Assembly: GCF_001425445.1 (NCBI RefSeq)
Contig: NZ_LMQU01000009.1
Coordinates: 203,817 to 267,816, forward strand
DNA: 64,000 bases
Direction: 5' to 3'
From: Devosia sp. Leaf420
GTDB lineage: Bacteria > Pseudomonadota > Alphaproteobacteria > Rhizobiales > Devosiaceae
Positions 19,756-30,315 of this stretch are shown here, piece after piece. A program made the position numbers and the translations under genes. Position 1 is the stretch's first letter. The number at the start of each line of letters is the position of its first letter. Below the pieces are notes generated by a model. The model saw only the letters and a program-made list of their open reading frames with translations. It was not told where the DNA came from and did not search any database.

Positions 19756-20046
19756 TTAGACCTCGACGATACCCATGATGTCGCTTTCCTTCATGATGAT
19801 CAGGTCTTCGCCGTTGAGCTTGACCTCGGTGCCGCTCCACTTGCCGAAGAGCACGCGATCGCCAGCCTTGACGTCGAGAGCATTGATCTTGCCGTTTTCG
19901 TCACGGGCGCCGGGGCCAACCGAAACGATCACGCCCTCAGAGGGCTTTTCCTTGGCGGTGTCGGGGATGATGATCCCGCCCTTGGTCTTTTCTTCACTAT
20001 CGACGCGACGGACGACCACGCGGTCATGCAGGGGACGGAAGCCCAT
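19756..20046 (-). CDS. groES: Co-chaperonin GroES (Hsp10)
   Basis: Heptameric lid of the GroEL chamber; 96 residues. [29 protein letters not shown] contains the mobile loop that binds GroEL, and the C-terminal [20 protein letters not shown] is typical. The ATG at 20046 is preferred to one eight codons upstream because family members begin at this point. A CIRCE operator lies 47 bases upstream. Confidence 0.98.
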   Translation of the reverse strand: MGFRPLHDRVVVRRVDSEEKTKGGIIIPDTAKEKPSEGVIVSVGPGARDENGKINALDVKAGDRVLFGKWSGTEVKLNGEDLIIMKESDIMGIVEV

Positions 20047-20092
20047 GATTTCAGTTCCTCTTGGCATCATTTCTGGTGCAATCTCGGGCTTG

Positions 20093-20119
20093 TTAGCACT
20101 CGATGTGGCTGAGTGCTAA
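20093..20119 (-). promoter_or_regulatory. CIRCE element (HrcA operator) of groESL
   Basis: TTAGCACTC and GAGTGCTAA separated by nine bases, an exact match to the CIRCE consensus. It implies heat-shock control of groESL by the HrcA repressor; hrcA itself is not in the window. Confidence 0.97.
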
Positions 20120-20230
20120 CAAGCTGACCGGGATATAGGGAGCCCCCGGCCAATGAGTCAAGGTCGGGTGAACGGAGATTTTGTTCGTGCGTTACCATGG
20201 GAAGATGACTCTTGAACGAAGGAGGCAACC

Positions 20231-20590
20231 GTGACCGCCGATGAGACTGCGACCGCCAATGTGAGCCCTGTATCGGGCCGCGTGCATATCTTTTTTGACG
20301 ATGCGGAAATCGCCAGCAGCGCCAATGCTTTGCAGGTGGTAGAGGCTGGCCGGGAGCCGCAATATTTCGTCCCGCTCGACCATGTCCATCCGGGCATTCT
20401 GGAAGCCTCGGATACGCGCCGGACTGAGGCTGGAAAAGGCGAGGCACATTTTTATACCATCAAGACCTTGACCGCCGACGGCCCGGATGAAGCCTGGTAT
20501 TTTCCCTATGCCGATGGCGCCTATGCCGACATTCGCGACCTCATCACCTTTGGTGGCGAGCGGGTGAAGGTAACCGTTTCGGACGTCTAA
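20231..20590 (+). CDS. DUF427 domain-containing protein
   Basis: Cytoplasmic protein of 119 residues. The segments RVHIFFDDAEIASSANALQVVEAGREPQYFVPLDHV and AWYFPYADGAYADIRDLITF follow the DUF427 pattern, a small beta-rich fold of unknown function. The GTG at 20231 has a very strong AAGGAGG five bases upstream, which decides the start. Divergent from groESL. Confidence 0.8.
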   Translation: MTADETATANVSPVSGRVHIFFDDAEIASSANALQVVEAGREPQYFVPLDHVHPGILEASDTRRTEAGKGEAHFYTIKTLTADGPDEAWYFPYADGAYADIRDLITFGGERVKVTVSDV

Positions 20591-20707
20591 AACGGTAGCA
20601 TTCCGTTAACATCGAGATGGTGCGAAGGACGAATTGGTGAGTGGGGCGCTAAAAGGCGGCCCACTTTGTGCTTTCTTCCGCATCGCATGTGCTGCATAAG
20701 GCTGACC

Positions 20708-20902
20708 ATGAGCGAACAATCTTCTTACCAGATCAAGCTGCGCCTCAAGGGCGGCAGCGGTCCCAATGCAAACTGGCACTGGGAAATCCATGACGCAGAC
20801 GGCACGGTCGTCAAGACCGGCAGCGCTGTCGGACCGGAGCACAAGGCTTTCGCCACGGCGCGTGTCGCCAAGGAAAAGCTGGAACAGTCCCAGTCCAAAT
20901 AA
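20708..20902 (+). CDS. Small hypothetical protein
   Basis: Protein of 64 residues with no signal peptide or membrane segment. The middle (GGSGPNANWHWEIHDADGTVVKTGSA) looks like a short beta-rich fold, similar in feel to small DUF1508-type domains, but I cannot assign a family. AAGG lies upstream of the ATG at 20708. It lies 27 bases before the DMT transporter and may be its operon partner. Confidence 0.55.
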   Translation: MSEQSSYQIKLRLKGGSGPNANWHWEIHDADGTVVKTGSAVGPEHKAFATARVAKEKLEQSQSK

Positions 20903-20929
20903 GCCCGCCTTCGGCCGGGTCTGAGTGCC

Positions 20930-21916
20930 ATGCCTATTTCCAAAAAAGATCCCGCGCGTGTAGCGGCCTCGGCCGTGCATGCTGCGGCCCCAGCGGCCGC
21001 CGATCCCATGCGCGGGATCATGCTCAAGGTCATTTCCGTCTTTTTCTTCGTGGTCATGGCCACGATGCTCAAGGCGACGGAAACCGTGCCTTCGGGCGAG
21101 ATGGTTTTCTTCCGCTCCTTCTTCGCGCTTTTGCCCGTGCTCGCCTATCTCGGCTGGAAGCGGCGTCTGCATCATGCATTCACCACCAAGCGCCCGGTCG
21201 GGCATATCTTGCGCGGATTGATTGGCGTCACCTCGATGAGCCTGGGGTTCTTCGCGCTGACGCGCCTGCCGCTGCCGGAAGCGACGGCGATCAATTACGC
21301 GACCCCGCTCCTGATCGTCATTTTCTCCGCCGTGTTGCTGCATGAGCGGGTGCATGTCTTCCGCTGGACTGCAGTCGTCGTCGGGCTCCTCGGCGTCGTC
21401 GTCATTCTCTGGCCGCGGCTGACGGTTTTTACCGGCGGCGAGGCGCTGGGAGACGCGGAAGCCGTGGGCGCGATCGCGGCGCTCCTTGCGGCCGTGGTTT
21501 CGGCCTTTGCCATGATGGCGGTGCGCAATCTCGTCCATACCGAACGCACGGAAGCCATCGTCACCTATTTCTTCATCAGCGCCAGCGTCATCTCGCTGAT
21601 GACGCTGCCCTTTGGCTGGATATGGCCGACGCCGCAGCAGGCGGCGCTCTTGATCGGCGCCGGCTTTTTCGGCGGCATCGGTCAGTTGTTGATGACCTCG
21701 TCCTATCGCTATGCCGATATGTCGGTGATCGCGCCTTTCGAATATGTGTCGCTGCTGCTGACGATCCTCATTGGGTTTTTCGTCTTTGCCGAAGTGCCCA
21801 CGGTGACCATGGTCATTGGGGCGCTGATCATCATCGGCTCGGGCATCGCAGTCATTCTTCGCGAACACCGCCTTGGCCTTGATCGGATCAAGGCCAAGGA
21901 AGCCAATACGCCTTAG
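20930..21916 (+). CDS. EamA/DMT family transporter
   Basis: Inner-membrane permease of 328 residues with about ten membrane segments in two EamA repeats (about residues 30-165 and 180-310). Conserved features include GEMVFFRSFFALLPVL in the first repeat and SVIAPFEYVSLLLTILIGFFVFAE in the second. Drug/metabolite superfamily members export or import metabolites; the substrate cannot be read from the sequence. Convergent with the methyltransferase. Confidence 0.88.
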   Translation: MPISKKDPARVAASAVHAAAPAAADPMRGIMLKVISVFFFVVMATMLKATETVPSGEMVFFRSFFALLPVLAYLGWKRRLHHAFTTKRPVGHILRGLIGVTSMSLGFFALTRLPLPEATAINYATPLLIVIFSAVLLHERVHVFRWTAVVVGLLGVVVILWPRLTVFTGGEALGDAEAVGAIAALLAAVVSAFAMMAVRNLVHTERTEAIVTYFFISASVISLMTLPFGWIWPTPQQAALLIGAGFFGGIGQLLMTSSYRYADMSVIAPFEYVSLLLTILIGFFVFAEVPTVTMVIGALIIIGSGIAVILREHRLGLDRIKAKEANTP

Positions 21917-21918
21917 CG

Positions 21919-22707
21919 CTACGCCGCCTTCCGCAATTGAAAATGCAAGAAGAGCGGCGCGATGCGGGTGTCGGCGACGGTTGGGACGGCGGCGGCGGTC
22001 GCTTCGTCGGCCATGGGTTCGTTGAGTGCTTCGATAGTGAAGCCGGCCGCAACGATCATACCGACCCAGCTTGATAATGTTCGGTGAAAGCGCGGAACGG
22101 TGAAGGCGCGCAGATTGGCGCGTTCTTCAGCGGGGATTGACGAAAAGATCCAGGTCTCGACGTCGCCGTTGGTCTCGCGAAAATAGTCCGCAATTTCGAC
22201 CGCGATCGGCTCGCCCGTTTCGTTCCTGATATTGCGCCGACGCGGCGGCACGAAGCACGGGTGGAGAATGGAAAACTGAAAGAAGCCACCGGGCTGGATG
22301 ACGCGAAAAACTTCGCGGAGGACACCGGCCTGATCGGACATATCCATCATCGACATGAAAGCCGTGGCGAAATCGAAGGACGCTTCGGGGAAGGGCAGGG
22401 TGAGTCCATCGCCGAGCACGTAAGTTATGCCGCGCGGGTCCGACGCTTCGGTCTCTTGCGCATGGCGGAGGAACGTGGGGGCGATGTCGAGCCCTGTCAT
22501 TTTGGCGCCTTGCGCCGCGACGGAGCGCGTATTGGTGCCTTCGCCGCAGCCGAGGTCGAGGCCGGTCAGGCCCTCAATCTCGGGGAGAAAGGCGAGGAAG
22601 AACGGCGTATTGAGGGCGTCGCGGTATTTGTCGTGACCAGCGCGGGAATAGTGTGTCCAGTTCTCGGCATTGGCCTCCCAATGGGCGGCAACGGTTTTTG
22701 CGTCCAT
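21919..22707 (-). CDS. Class I SAM-dependent methyltransferase
   Basis: Cytoplasmic methyltransferase of 262 residues. The SAM-binding motif I reads LTGLDLGCGEGTNTRSVA, followed by a motif II acidic residue (MTGLDIAP) and a post-I block DGLTLPFPEASFDFATAF, as in UbiE/COQ5-type enzymes. The substrate is unknown. GGAGGAGA upstream of the ATG at 22707 supports the start. It stands alone. Confidence 0.88.
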   Translation of the reverse strand: MDAKTVAAHWEANAENWTHYSRAGHDKYRDALNTPFFLAFLPEIEGLTGLDLGCGEGTNTRSVAAQGAKMTGLDIAPTFLRHAQETEASDPRGITYVLGDGLTLPFPEASFDFATAFMSMMDMSDQAGVLREVFRVIQPGGFFQFSILHPCFVPPRRRNIRNETGEPIAVEIADYFRETNGDVETWIFSSIPAEERANLRAFTVPRFHRTLSSWVGMIVAAGFTIEALNEPMADEATAAAVPTVADTRIAPLFLHFQLRKAA

Positions 22708-22805
22708 CTAAATCTCCTCCGGTTCGTGGGCCGGGGGTTTTAGACGCTGCGCAAGACCAAGAAAAGACAGTGTAGCTGCCGTAGGTTATTTTGGCTGAAT
22801 AATAG

Positions 22806-22831
22806 AAAAGGCCCGCCCAAGCGGACCTTTT
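22806..22831 (-). terminator. Rho-independent terminator of the outer-membrane protein gene
   Basis: Read leftward, AAAAGGTCCGC pairs with GCGGGCCTTTT across a four-base loop with one wobble. Lies 34 bases past the stop of the gene at 22865-23404. Confidence 0.75.
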
Positions 22832-22864
22832 CAGAGATTTTTTCTAACTCTGTCAGGCTAAGAC

Positions 22865-23404
22865 TTAGAAGTGGTAGGCGACGCCGACAGTTGCCTTGGC
22901 AGTGTCGAAGAAGGGGCTGTTGTTGTTCGCGTAGTCACCCTGGCCAACGACTTCGCCGCGGATGCTAACGGCATCGGTCAGAGCAAATTCGACACCACCG
23001 CCGAGCTGGAAGATGCCAACCGTACGGTCGCTGCTGTTGTAAACACCAAGGCCGCCGAGTGCGTAGATCAGCACGGCTTCGCTGGCGAGGAAACCGCCGC
23101 GGATATTGACGAAGTATTCGCCGCCCTGACGGACGTTATTCCAGGTGTAGTCAGCGGTGGCTTCAGCACCGAGTACGACGTGATCGGCTGGCATGAAGTT
23201 GAAGCCGACAACGCCGCCGACGACGCCATAGGTCGCAGCGGTAAACCACTGGCCACCAGCGCGCGCGCCAACGTAAAGGCCTTCCCAGCTCACGCCACCA
23301 GCTTCATAAATTGGCTCAGGGCTCGTCGGGATAATCAGATCGGCGGCGCTGACGGCCGCGGTAGACAGAAGTGCGGCAGTAATTGCCAGTGCAGTGCGGA
23401 TCAT
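22865..23404 (-). CDS. Small outer-membrane beta-barrel protein
   Basis: Secreted protein of 179 residues. Signal peptide IRTALAITAALLSTAAVSAA, then a glycine- and aromatic-rich body of alternating strands (VSWEGLYVGARAGGQW, VVGGVVGFNF) and a C-terminal Phe (VGVAYHF), the usual outer-membrane insertion signature. It resembles the Omp25/Omp31-like barrel proteins of Rhizobiales. The start at 23404 follows GAGAG; the frame continues to 23659, but those residues do not fit a secreted protein. A terminator follows at 22806-22831. Confidence 0.82.
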   Translation of the reverse strand: MIRTALAITAALLSTAAVSAADLIIPTSPEPIYEAGGVSWEGLYVGARAGGQWFTAATYGVVGGVVGFNFMPADHVVLGAEATADYTWNNVRQGGEYFVNIRGGFLASEAVLIYALGGLGVYNSSDRTVGIFQLGGGVEFALTDAVSIRGEVVGQGDYANNNSPFFDTAKATVGVAYHF

Positions 23405-23566
23405 TTTCTCTCGATCAACTGTAGAATGATGACTGCTACCAAACATGTTTATGGTTACTATTTGGTTATGATAGAAAAACGTGATCGAGATTTTCTGGGT
23501 GGGTGAGCTGGTTAGAGGGGGCGGTGTGTGGAGCTGATCGCCTGACGTCTCATTCTTCCTCTGGCT

Positions 23567-23628
23567 TGACCCGAGGGGCACTTTCCCATGCATGAACGCT
23601 TGTGGCTCCCGCATAGGCCCTCGGGTCA
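23567..23628. repeat. Inverted repeat (TGACCCGAGGG / CCCTCGGGTCA)
   Basis: Arms at 23567-23577 and 23618-23628, spaced by about 40 bases, with a further partial copy of the right arm just downstream. Function unknown. Confidence 0.6.
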
Positions 23629-23752
23629 CGCCCGAGGGAAGCACAGTGGGTGAGAACACTTATGGGAGACACATGCAGCGACGTGAACAGTTGCGGCGAA
23701 GGCACCGGTTCATTTCGAGATTGATCTCGGCTCAAGGCCGTCCAAAACACGG

Positions 23753-23820
23753 CGTCATTCCCGGGAAAGCGGGAATCCGGTTTTTAGAGAGGTGAGATTC
23801 CCGCTTTCGCGGGAATGACG
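23753..23820. repeat. GTCAT-ended palindromic repeat, copy 2
   Basis: CGTCATTCCCGGGAAAGCGG pairs with CCGCTTTCGCGGGAATGACG, ending in the same GTCAT/ATGAC termini as the repeat at 14670-14737 but with a different core. Confidence 0.8.
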
Positions 23821-23869
23821 CGCTAGGTGAGGTCTGATTTTTGCGGAGGTGCAAAACCTTGAAAAAAGA

Positions 23870-25300
<1,431 letters not shown>

Positions 25301-25495
25301 TGCGCCATTTTCCCCAAGTGTGCCCGCGGGTTCGAACGGATTCGAACCGGTCTTGACCTTTGTGGCGATTGTTGGCGAACAGGGTAAATAATCCGTTCTT
25401 AACCCCACCGAACGCGTCTCGGTGCTTTTTCCGTCACAGAGGCGATGCTATGACGGGATGTCGAATCTGGCCACTTTTCTTAACCTGGGATGCCA

Positions 25496-26776
25496 ATGCA
25501 GGCCCTCGTCTATCTGTTTATAGCGCTTGCCGGAGTTGCTCTGGGTGCGGCCGCCTACTTTGGCTTGGCCTTTACTTTGGCGGAAGCAATCCTGGTTGCC
25601 CTGGTGGCCCTCTGCATTGGCACGCTGGTGATGGAGCGCCGTTTGCGGCTGCGCGCCGAACGCCGGCTGGAGCGCGGCATCGAAGATCTGTCGCGGCTTT
25701 TGGCGACCGACGCGCAGGCCGGTTCAGTGCTTGGACGGCGCATCAACGCGCTCTCAGAACTCAACCCAGGCCAGCGGCTCGAAACCATCGAGGCCGATAT
25801 TTCCGTGCTTGGCACGGTGATTCGGCAGGTGGCTGAGGCTGTTGCAGAAATCGAAGAGAAAAGCGTCGCTGCGCCCGCCGCCCTTTCCAATGGCCATGCC
25901 GAGCGGTTCAGCGGCGAGAGCGCGCGTCCCCATGCACAGGCCAAGCCTGTGGCCGACGATCGCGCCGATCCGATCATTCCGCTTGAGCTTGTTCGCCAGG
26001 CCATGGCCGAACAGCACCTCGTCTATCATATCCAGCCCGTCGCCCGGCTGCCGCAGCGCCGTGCTGCCGGCTATGATCTGGTGCCGCGCCTGATGCTCGA
26101 AGACGGCGATTTCAGCGACCCCGATGATTTCATGCCGCGTGAAGGCGGCGAAGACGTGGTGCAGCGCATCGAGGGCACCGCGCTCAACGAGGCCGTTGCC
26201 ATTGCGCGCCGGGCGCGCACCGGCGGCCAATCGATTTCGCTGTTCATTCCGCTTAGCGCCGCGACTTTGCGCGACAGCGCGGCGATGGAACAGGTTTTGG
26301 CGACGCTCGACGCCAATCGCGTCATCGCGACTAATCTCGTTTTCACCGTGCCCGAAGTCGATTTCCAGATGCTGCTGCAGAAGGCGCGGCCGGCACTGCA
26401 GGCGATCCAGCGGCGCGGCGCGGGCTTTTCGCTCTCCTATGCCACCTCGCTGCGGCTTAATTTCACCGAGCTCTCGGAAATCGGCGTGCGTTCGATCCGG
26501 GTCAATGCATCCCGGCTCATCGCTTCACCCGAGGTCTATACCGACTTCCACCTCTCCGATATCGCGAGCTATGTCGGCCGGTTCGACATGACGCTCTTGG
26601 CAACGGGCGTGACCGACGAGCGGCAGATCGTCGAGCTGCTCGACAATGAAATCATGCTGGTGCAGGGCAATCATATCGCCCCGGCCGGGCCAGTGCGGCA
26701 GGACCTGCTGCTCGAGCCGGCGCGCACCGTCGTGCCGCAGCCGGCACTACCGCCGCGTCGCCGCGCAGAGGTCTGA
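25496..26776 (+). CDS. Membrane-anchored degenerate EAL-domain protein (TipF-like architecture)
   Basis: Protein of 426 residues: two closely spaced N-terminal membrane segments (about 3-25 and 30-48), a helical region likely to form a coiled coil (about 50-120), a variable linker and a C-terminal EAL fold (about 160-410). The EAL signature reads YDL (AAGYDLVPRLM), the DDFG motif is replaced by SYATS, and the metal-binding acids are missing, so phosphodiesterase activity is unlikely. The layout matches TipF, a c-di-GMP effector in polar flagellum assembly; that identity is inference. An ATG six bases upstream is an alternative start. Confidence 0.72.
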   Translation: MQALVYLFIALAGVALGAAAYFGLAFTLAEAILVALVALCIGTLVMERRLRLRAERRLERGIEDLSRLLATDAQAGSVLGRRINALSELNPGQRLETIEADISVLGTVIRQVAEAVAEIEEKSVAAPAALSNGHAERFSGESARPHAQAKPVADDRADPIIPLELVRQAMAEQHLVYHIQPVARLPQRRAAGYDLVPRLMLEDGDFSDPDDFMPREGGEDVVQRIEGTALNEAVAIARRARTGGQSISLFIPLSAATLRDSAAMEQVLATLDANRVIATNLVFTVPEVDFQMLLQKARPALQAIQRRGAGFSLSYATSLRLNFTELSEIGVRSIRVNASRLIASPEVYTDFHLSDIASYVGRFDMTLLATGVTDERQIVELLDNEIMLVQGNHIAPAGPVRQDLLLEPARTVVPQPALPPRRRAEV

Positions 26777-26865
26777 ATTCGGACCCAGCGCCGTTTCGGG
26801 CTTGATCGGGCGGCGCAATCTGTCCCATAGCGGACGAGAAGAACAACTACGGGAAGTTCAAGCCC

Positions 26866-27744
26866 ATGTCCGCGCCAGCGCCTTTGCCCATTATTTCCGG
26901 CCTTGCCGATCTCGCAGGGCGCTATGATGCGGTCTTGAGCGATGTCTGGGGTGTTATCCACAATGGCGTTTCCGCCTTTCCCGAGGCTGTCGATGCGCTG
27001 GTGCAATATCGGCGTGCGGGCGGCAAGGTGGTGTTGATCACCAATGCGCCGCGGCCATCGCCGCCGATCGTCGCCATGCTCGACCGGCTTAACGTGCCGC
27101 GCGAGGCTTATGACGCCATCGTCTCATCGGGCGATGCAACGCGGACGATGATTTCAAAGTATCGGGGCAAGGCCATCCACCATGTGGGGCCCAAGACCGA
27201 GGACGACGCGCTTTACGATGGGTTCGATCTGAGGCGCACCGGGCCGGAGGAGGCCGAGGTCGTGGTCGTGACCGATCTCGACACCGATGACGATACGCCC
27301 GAAATGTATCGCGACCGCGCCAAATTTTGGCTCTCGCGAAAGCTGCCGATGATCTGCGCCAATCCCGACCGGGTGGTGGAGCATGGCGACCAGATCATTT
27401 ATTGCGGCGGGGCGCTCGGCGATCTCTATGCGGCCATGGGCGGCATGGTGCTGATGGCCGGCAAACCCTATCAGCCGATTTACGAAGAAGCGTTCCGGCT
27501 GGCGGAATTGGCGGCGAGCAAGACACTCGACAAAAGCCGGGTGCTGGCGATCGGCGACAGCGTGCGCACCGATGCGACGGGCGCGGCGCAGTTCGGGATC
27601 GATCTCTTGTTCATCACCGGCTCGATCCATGCGGCCGAGCTCGATGCTTTCGGCAAGCCCGATCCGCAGGCGATTGCCGATCTCGTCGCGCCGAGCCGGG
27701 CGCGGGTCGCGGGCTTCTTGCCACGTCTCTCCTGGTCTGCGTGA
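26866..27744 (+). CDS. HAD superfamily class IIA hydrolase (TIGR01459 type)
   Basis: Cytoplasmic phosphatase-like protein of 292 residues. The nucleophile motif is AVLSDVWGVIHNG, where DVWG replaces the usual DxDG, as in the TIGR01459 group. Motif II is VVLITNAPRPS and the C-terminal metal motif is VLAIGDSVRTDATGA. A cap of class IIA type lies between. The substrate is unknown. The next gene, ribF, starts two bases after its stop, so the pair forms an operon. Confidence 0.88.
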   Translation: MSAPAPLPIISGLADLAGRYDAVLSDVWGVIHNGVSAFPEAVDALVQYRRAGGKVVLITNAPRPSPPIVAMLDRLNVPREAYDAIVSSGDATRTMISKYRGKAIHHVGPKTEDDALYDGFDLRRTGPEEAEVVVVTDLDTDDDTPEMYRDRAKFWLSRKLPMICANPDRVVEHGDQIIYCGGALGDLYAAMGGMVLMAGKPYQPIYEEAFRLAELAASKTLDKSRVLAIGDSVRTDATGAAQFGIDLLFITGSIHAAELDAFGKPDPQAIADLVAPSRARVAGFLPRLSWSA

Positions 27745-27745
27745 C

Positions 27746-28720
27746 ATGAGCACTTTCGTCCGCCTGTCCGACTATGCCGGGCTCCCTGCGGCGCTCAAGG
27801 GCGCCTATGTGGCGATCGGCAATTTCGACGGCATGCATCGCGGGCACCAGAAGGTCATCGCAGCTTTGCGCGAACGCGCTTCGGCGGCCGGCGTGCCGGC
27901 GCTGATCCTGACCTTCGAGCCGCATCCGCGCGATGTCTTTGCGCCGGCGCCCTTTATGTTCCGGCTGACACTGGGCGATGCCAAGGCGCGGTTGGCCGAG
28001 GCGCTGGGGCTCGACGGGATCATCATCCTGCCTTTCGACACGGCGTTTTCGCAGATGGAGGCGGAAAGCTTCGTCGCCGATGTGCTGGTCGAGGCGCTCG
28101 GTGTGCGCGGCGTTATCATCGGTTCCGATTTCCATTTTGGCCGCCAGCGGCGCGGGACGCCGGCCTTCTTGCGCGAGCAGGGAGCGGCGCGGGGCTTTGC
28201 CGTGGAAACGCTCGATCTCGTCGATGAGGCGGATGAGCCGATTTCATCTTCCCGCATCCGCGCGGCTTTGTCCGAAGGCGCGGTGACGGCGGCCAATCGG
28301 CTGCTCGGCTATCACTGGTTTTTCGATGGCTGCGTGGTCCAGGGGGACCAGCGCGGGCGGGAACTGGGCTATCCGACGGCCAATACGGTGACCCCGGATG
28401 GCTTTCAGCTCGCGCAAGGCGTTTACGCGGTGCGGGCGAAGGTCGGGCGGCATCTGCTCGATGGCGTTGCCGCCTATGGCAAGCCGATGTTCGACAATCA
28501 CCGGCCGCCGTTTGAAACGCATCTCTTCGATTTTTCCGGCGATCTTTATGGCCAGACCATTTCGGTGGCGCTGGTCGGTCATATCCGCGGACAGGAAGTG
28601 TTCAAGGGTCTCGACGATCTGATCGCCGCCATGGACCGGGATAGCCGCAAGTCGCGTGCGATGATTGCCGAATGCGGTCCGCTTGGCGTGCTCGACACGC
28701 ATCTGGGCTTTTTCGGCTAA
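27746..28720 (+). CDS. ribF: Bifunctional riboflavin kinase / FAD synthetase
   Basis: Makes FMN from riboflavin and then FAD; 324 residues. The N-terminal FAD synthetase half has the nucleotidyl-transfer motif GNFDGMHRGHQ and ISSSRIRAAL. The C-terminal riboflavin kinase half has GRELGYPTANTVTP and the later FDFSGDLYGQTI block. It starts two bases after the HAD gene and converges with the LuxR-type gene, the stop codons overlapping at 28717-28720. Confidence 0.95.
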   Translation: MSTFVRLSDYAGLPAALKGAYVAIGNFDGMHRGHQKVIAALRERASAAGVPALILTFEPHPRDVFAPAPFMFRLTLGDAKARLAEALGLDGIIILPFDTAFSQMEAESFVADVLVEALGVRGVIIGSDFHFGRQRRGTPAFLREQGAARGFAVETLDLVDEADEPISSSRIRAALSEGAVTAANRLLGYHWFFDGCVVQGDQRGRELGYPTANTVTPDGFQLAQGVYAVRAKVGRHLLDGVAAYGKPMFDNHRPPFETHLFDFSGDLYGQTISVALVGHIRGQEVFKGLDDLIAAMDRDSRKSRAMIAECGPLGVLDTHLGFFG

Positions 28721-29793
28721 TCGCTTTCGAGGACCAGGCGGACGAGGTCCGTCTGCCGGCGCACGCCGGTCTTGTCGAAAATGCTGGTCAATTGCGCCCG
28801 TGCGGTCGCGTCCGATACGCCGCGATCCGCAGCGGCGGTCTTGCGACTGCCGGTTTCGACAAGCGCTAGCGTCAGTTCGGCTTCGGCGGCGGTGAGGCCA
28901 AATTTCTGGCGCAGGGCGAGCAGTTTTCGGCGCAGCTTCTGCTGGGGATCGGTGATGATCACGATCACGGCTGGCCGTCTCCCTGATGGGAAAAGCCGAC
29001 CACCTGGATAAGGCGCGCAGTGCACCGAAAGAACGCCCTGCGGCGTCGGGATATCGAGCCGCCCGCCGGAACTATGGTCGGGCGCAGAAAGGCATAGGGC
29101 GAGCAAGCGCGACAGGCGCCGGTCTGCTGCCCCATCTGCACAGCCAAGACGCCGCTGGCGGAGAACGAGGCGGCCGCTTTCCAGAAGATCAGCGGCGCCG
29201 GCATTTGCGTCGAGCAAGAGGCCTCGGCCATCGAGCAGGATGGCCGCCTGGCCCGAGAGATCGAGGACATCGAGGCTCGACCGGGCCAGGCCACGGAACC
29301 GGCGCAGCAGCGTATTGGTTTCGAGCGCTTGCTGGACGGTGGGGAGAATGGCTTCGAAGCGCGCGATCTGATCAGTTTCGAGCGGAGCGCGGGAATTGAG
29401 CATCAACGCGCCAGTCCAGCCATTTTGTGTGGTGAGGACGAGGCCGGCGCCGCGGCGGTAGCCCTGCGGGACGCACCACTCGTTGTAAAAGCTGTCTCTC
29501 ACGAAGCCGTCGAAGTCAGCCATGGCTTCATCGACGACGAGTTGCCCCGGGCTTTGGGACAGCATGAAACGCATGAGCATGTTGCGCGGGGCATAGGTCG
29601 AAAAATAGCGCGCGATCTGGGCGGGATCAGTGCGCGGCGCGAGGATTTCAGGGGCAGCGCCGGCAATGCCGCCACCGAGCGTCGCTTCAACGACGCCGAG
29701 ATAATCGGACAAATGCTCCAGCATTGCGGGCCAAGCCGCATCGTCCTCGGCAGCCTGCCTTATGGTCCCGATGATCGCGTCGATACCGGCCAT
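28717..29793 (-). CDS. LuxR-type HTH transcriptional regulator
   Basis: Regulator of 358 residues. The C terminus (about 295-355) is a LuxR/GerE HTH: FGLTAAEAELTLALVETGSRKTAAADRGVSDATARAQLTSIFDKTGVRRQTDLVRL. The N-terminal 290 residues form a PAS/GAF-like sensory region without a recognised ligand motif. The ATG at 29793 has GGAG nine bases upstream; the frame to 30039 is not needed. Divergent from the proline-rich protein gene, 132 bases away, which it may control. Confidence 0.82.
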   Translation of the reverse strand: MAGIDAIIGTIRQAAEDDAAWPAMLEHLSDYLGVVEATLGGGIAGAAPEILAPRTDPAQIARYFSTYAPRNMLMRFMLSQSPGQLVVDEAMADFDGFVRDSFYNEWCVPQGYRRGAGLVLTTQNGWTGALMLNSRAPLETDQIARFEAILPTVQQALETNTLLRRFRGLARSSLDVLDLSGQAAILLDGRGLLLDANAGAADLLESGRLVLRQRRLGCADGAADRRLSRLLALCLSAPDHSSGGRLDIPTPQGVLSVHCAPYPGGRLFPSGRRPAVIVIITDPQQKLRRKLLALRQKFGLTAAEAELTLALVETGSRKTAAADRGVSDATARAQLTSIFDKTGVRRQTDLVRLVLESD

Positions 29794-29925
29794 CACGCCA
29801 CGCTCCGCATCGAACGTCTGTTCGATGTCCACGCCAGCATGGGCCAATAAAAAAGTCCGGTCAATCGAAGGGGTGACCGACGCTGCCTCCAGCGCAGGCT
29901 CGCTCCGGACCGGGAGTGTTAAACG

Positions 29926-30312
29926 ATGACTTTGAGAAGAAAGAGCAGGCCGTATGCCTGGCTCGTAGGCATGTTGCTGGCCAGCGTCAGCACGGTGCCG
30001 GGCTATGCCGTCGAGAATGTGCGCCGCGAGGTGCACCATTTCTTCGAATGCCTAGACATGATGCTGAGTTCGCCCGCCGACCATAAGGCTAACTGCCAGC
30101 CGAACCGGGTGCCGGGGCCGTTCGGGTCGATCCAGTCGACAGGGGGCAGCGACACTCAGCCAGTGGCGCCGCCAGCTCCTCCCGCGCCCCCAGCGCCGCC
30201 TGTGCCGCCGGTCGTCGCGGCCGAGCCGCCACCGCCCCCGGTCGTCGAACCCCCACCGCCACCGCCGCCAGCACCCGATCCGTGTGCCTGCGGGTCCTGC
30301 TACGCGACTTGA
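29926..30312 (+). CDS. Secreted proline-rich protein with Cys-containing C terminus
   Basis: Predicted exported protein of 128 residues. An N-terminal signal-like segment (AWLVGMLLASVSTVPGYAVE) is followed by a short Cys-containing region (FFECLD, KANCQP) and a long proline tract (about residues 77-115). The protein ends in CACGSCYAT, a compact cluster of three cysteines. No family is recognised. The next gene begins three bases after its stop, so the two are almost certainly translated together. The proline tract could be a spacer, a cell-wall extension or a modification target. Confidence 0.6.
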   Translation: MTLRRKSRPYAWLVGMLLASVSTVPGYAVENVRREVHHFFECLDMMLSSPADHKANCQPNRVPGPFGSIQSTGGSDTQPVAPPAPPAPPAPPVPPVVAAEPPPPPVVEPPPPPPPAPDPCACGSCYAT

Positions 30313-30315
30313 GCC

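Larger units (their letters stand above)
23405..23869. other. Intergenic region with palindromic repeats
   Basis: About 465 bases between the outer-membrane protein and the sigma-54 activator, both leftward. I see no supported gene. It contains an inverted repeat GACCCGAGGG...CCCTCGGGTC (about 23567-23628) and the GTCAT-ended palindrome at 23753-23820. Confidence 0.6.

Noticed and set aside
20606..21868. 420-codon open frame on the minus strand
   Set aside because: Antisense to the DMT transporter and the small protein at 20708; low-complexity charged sequence.
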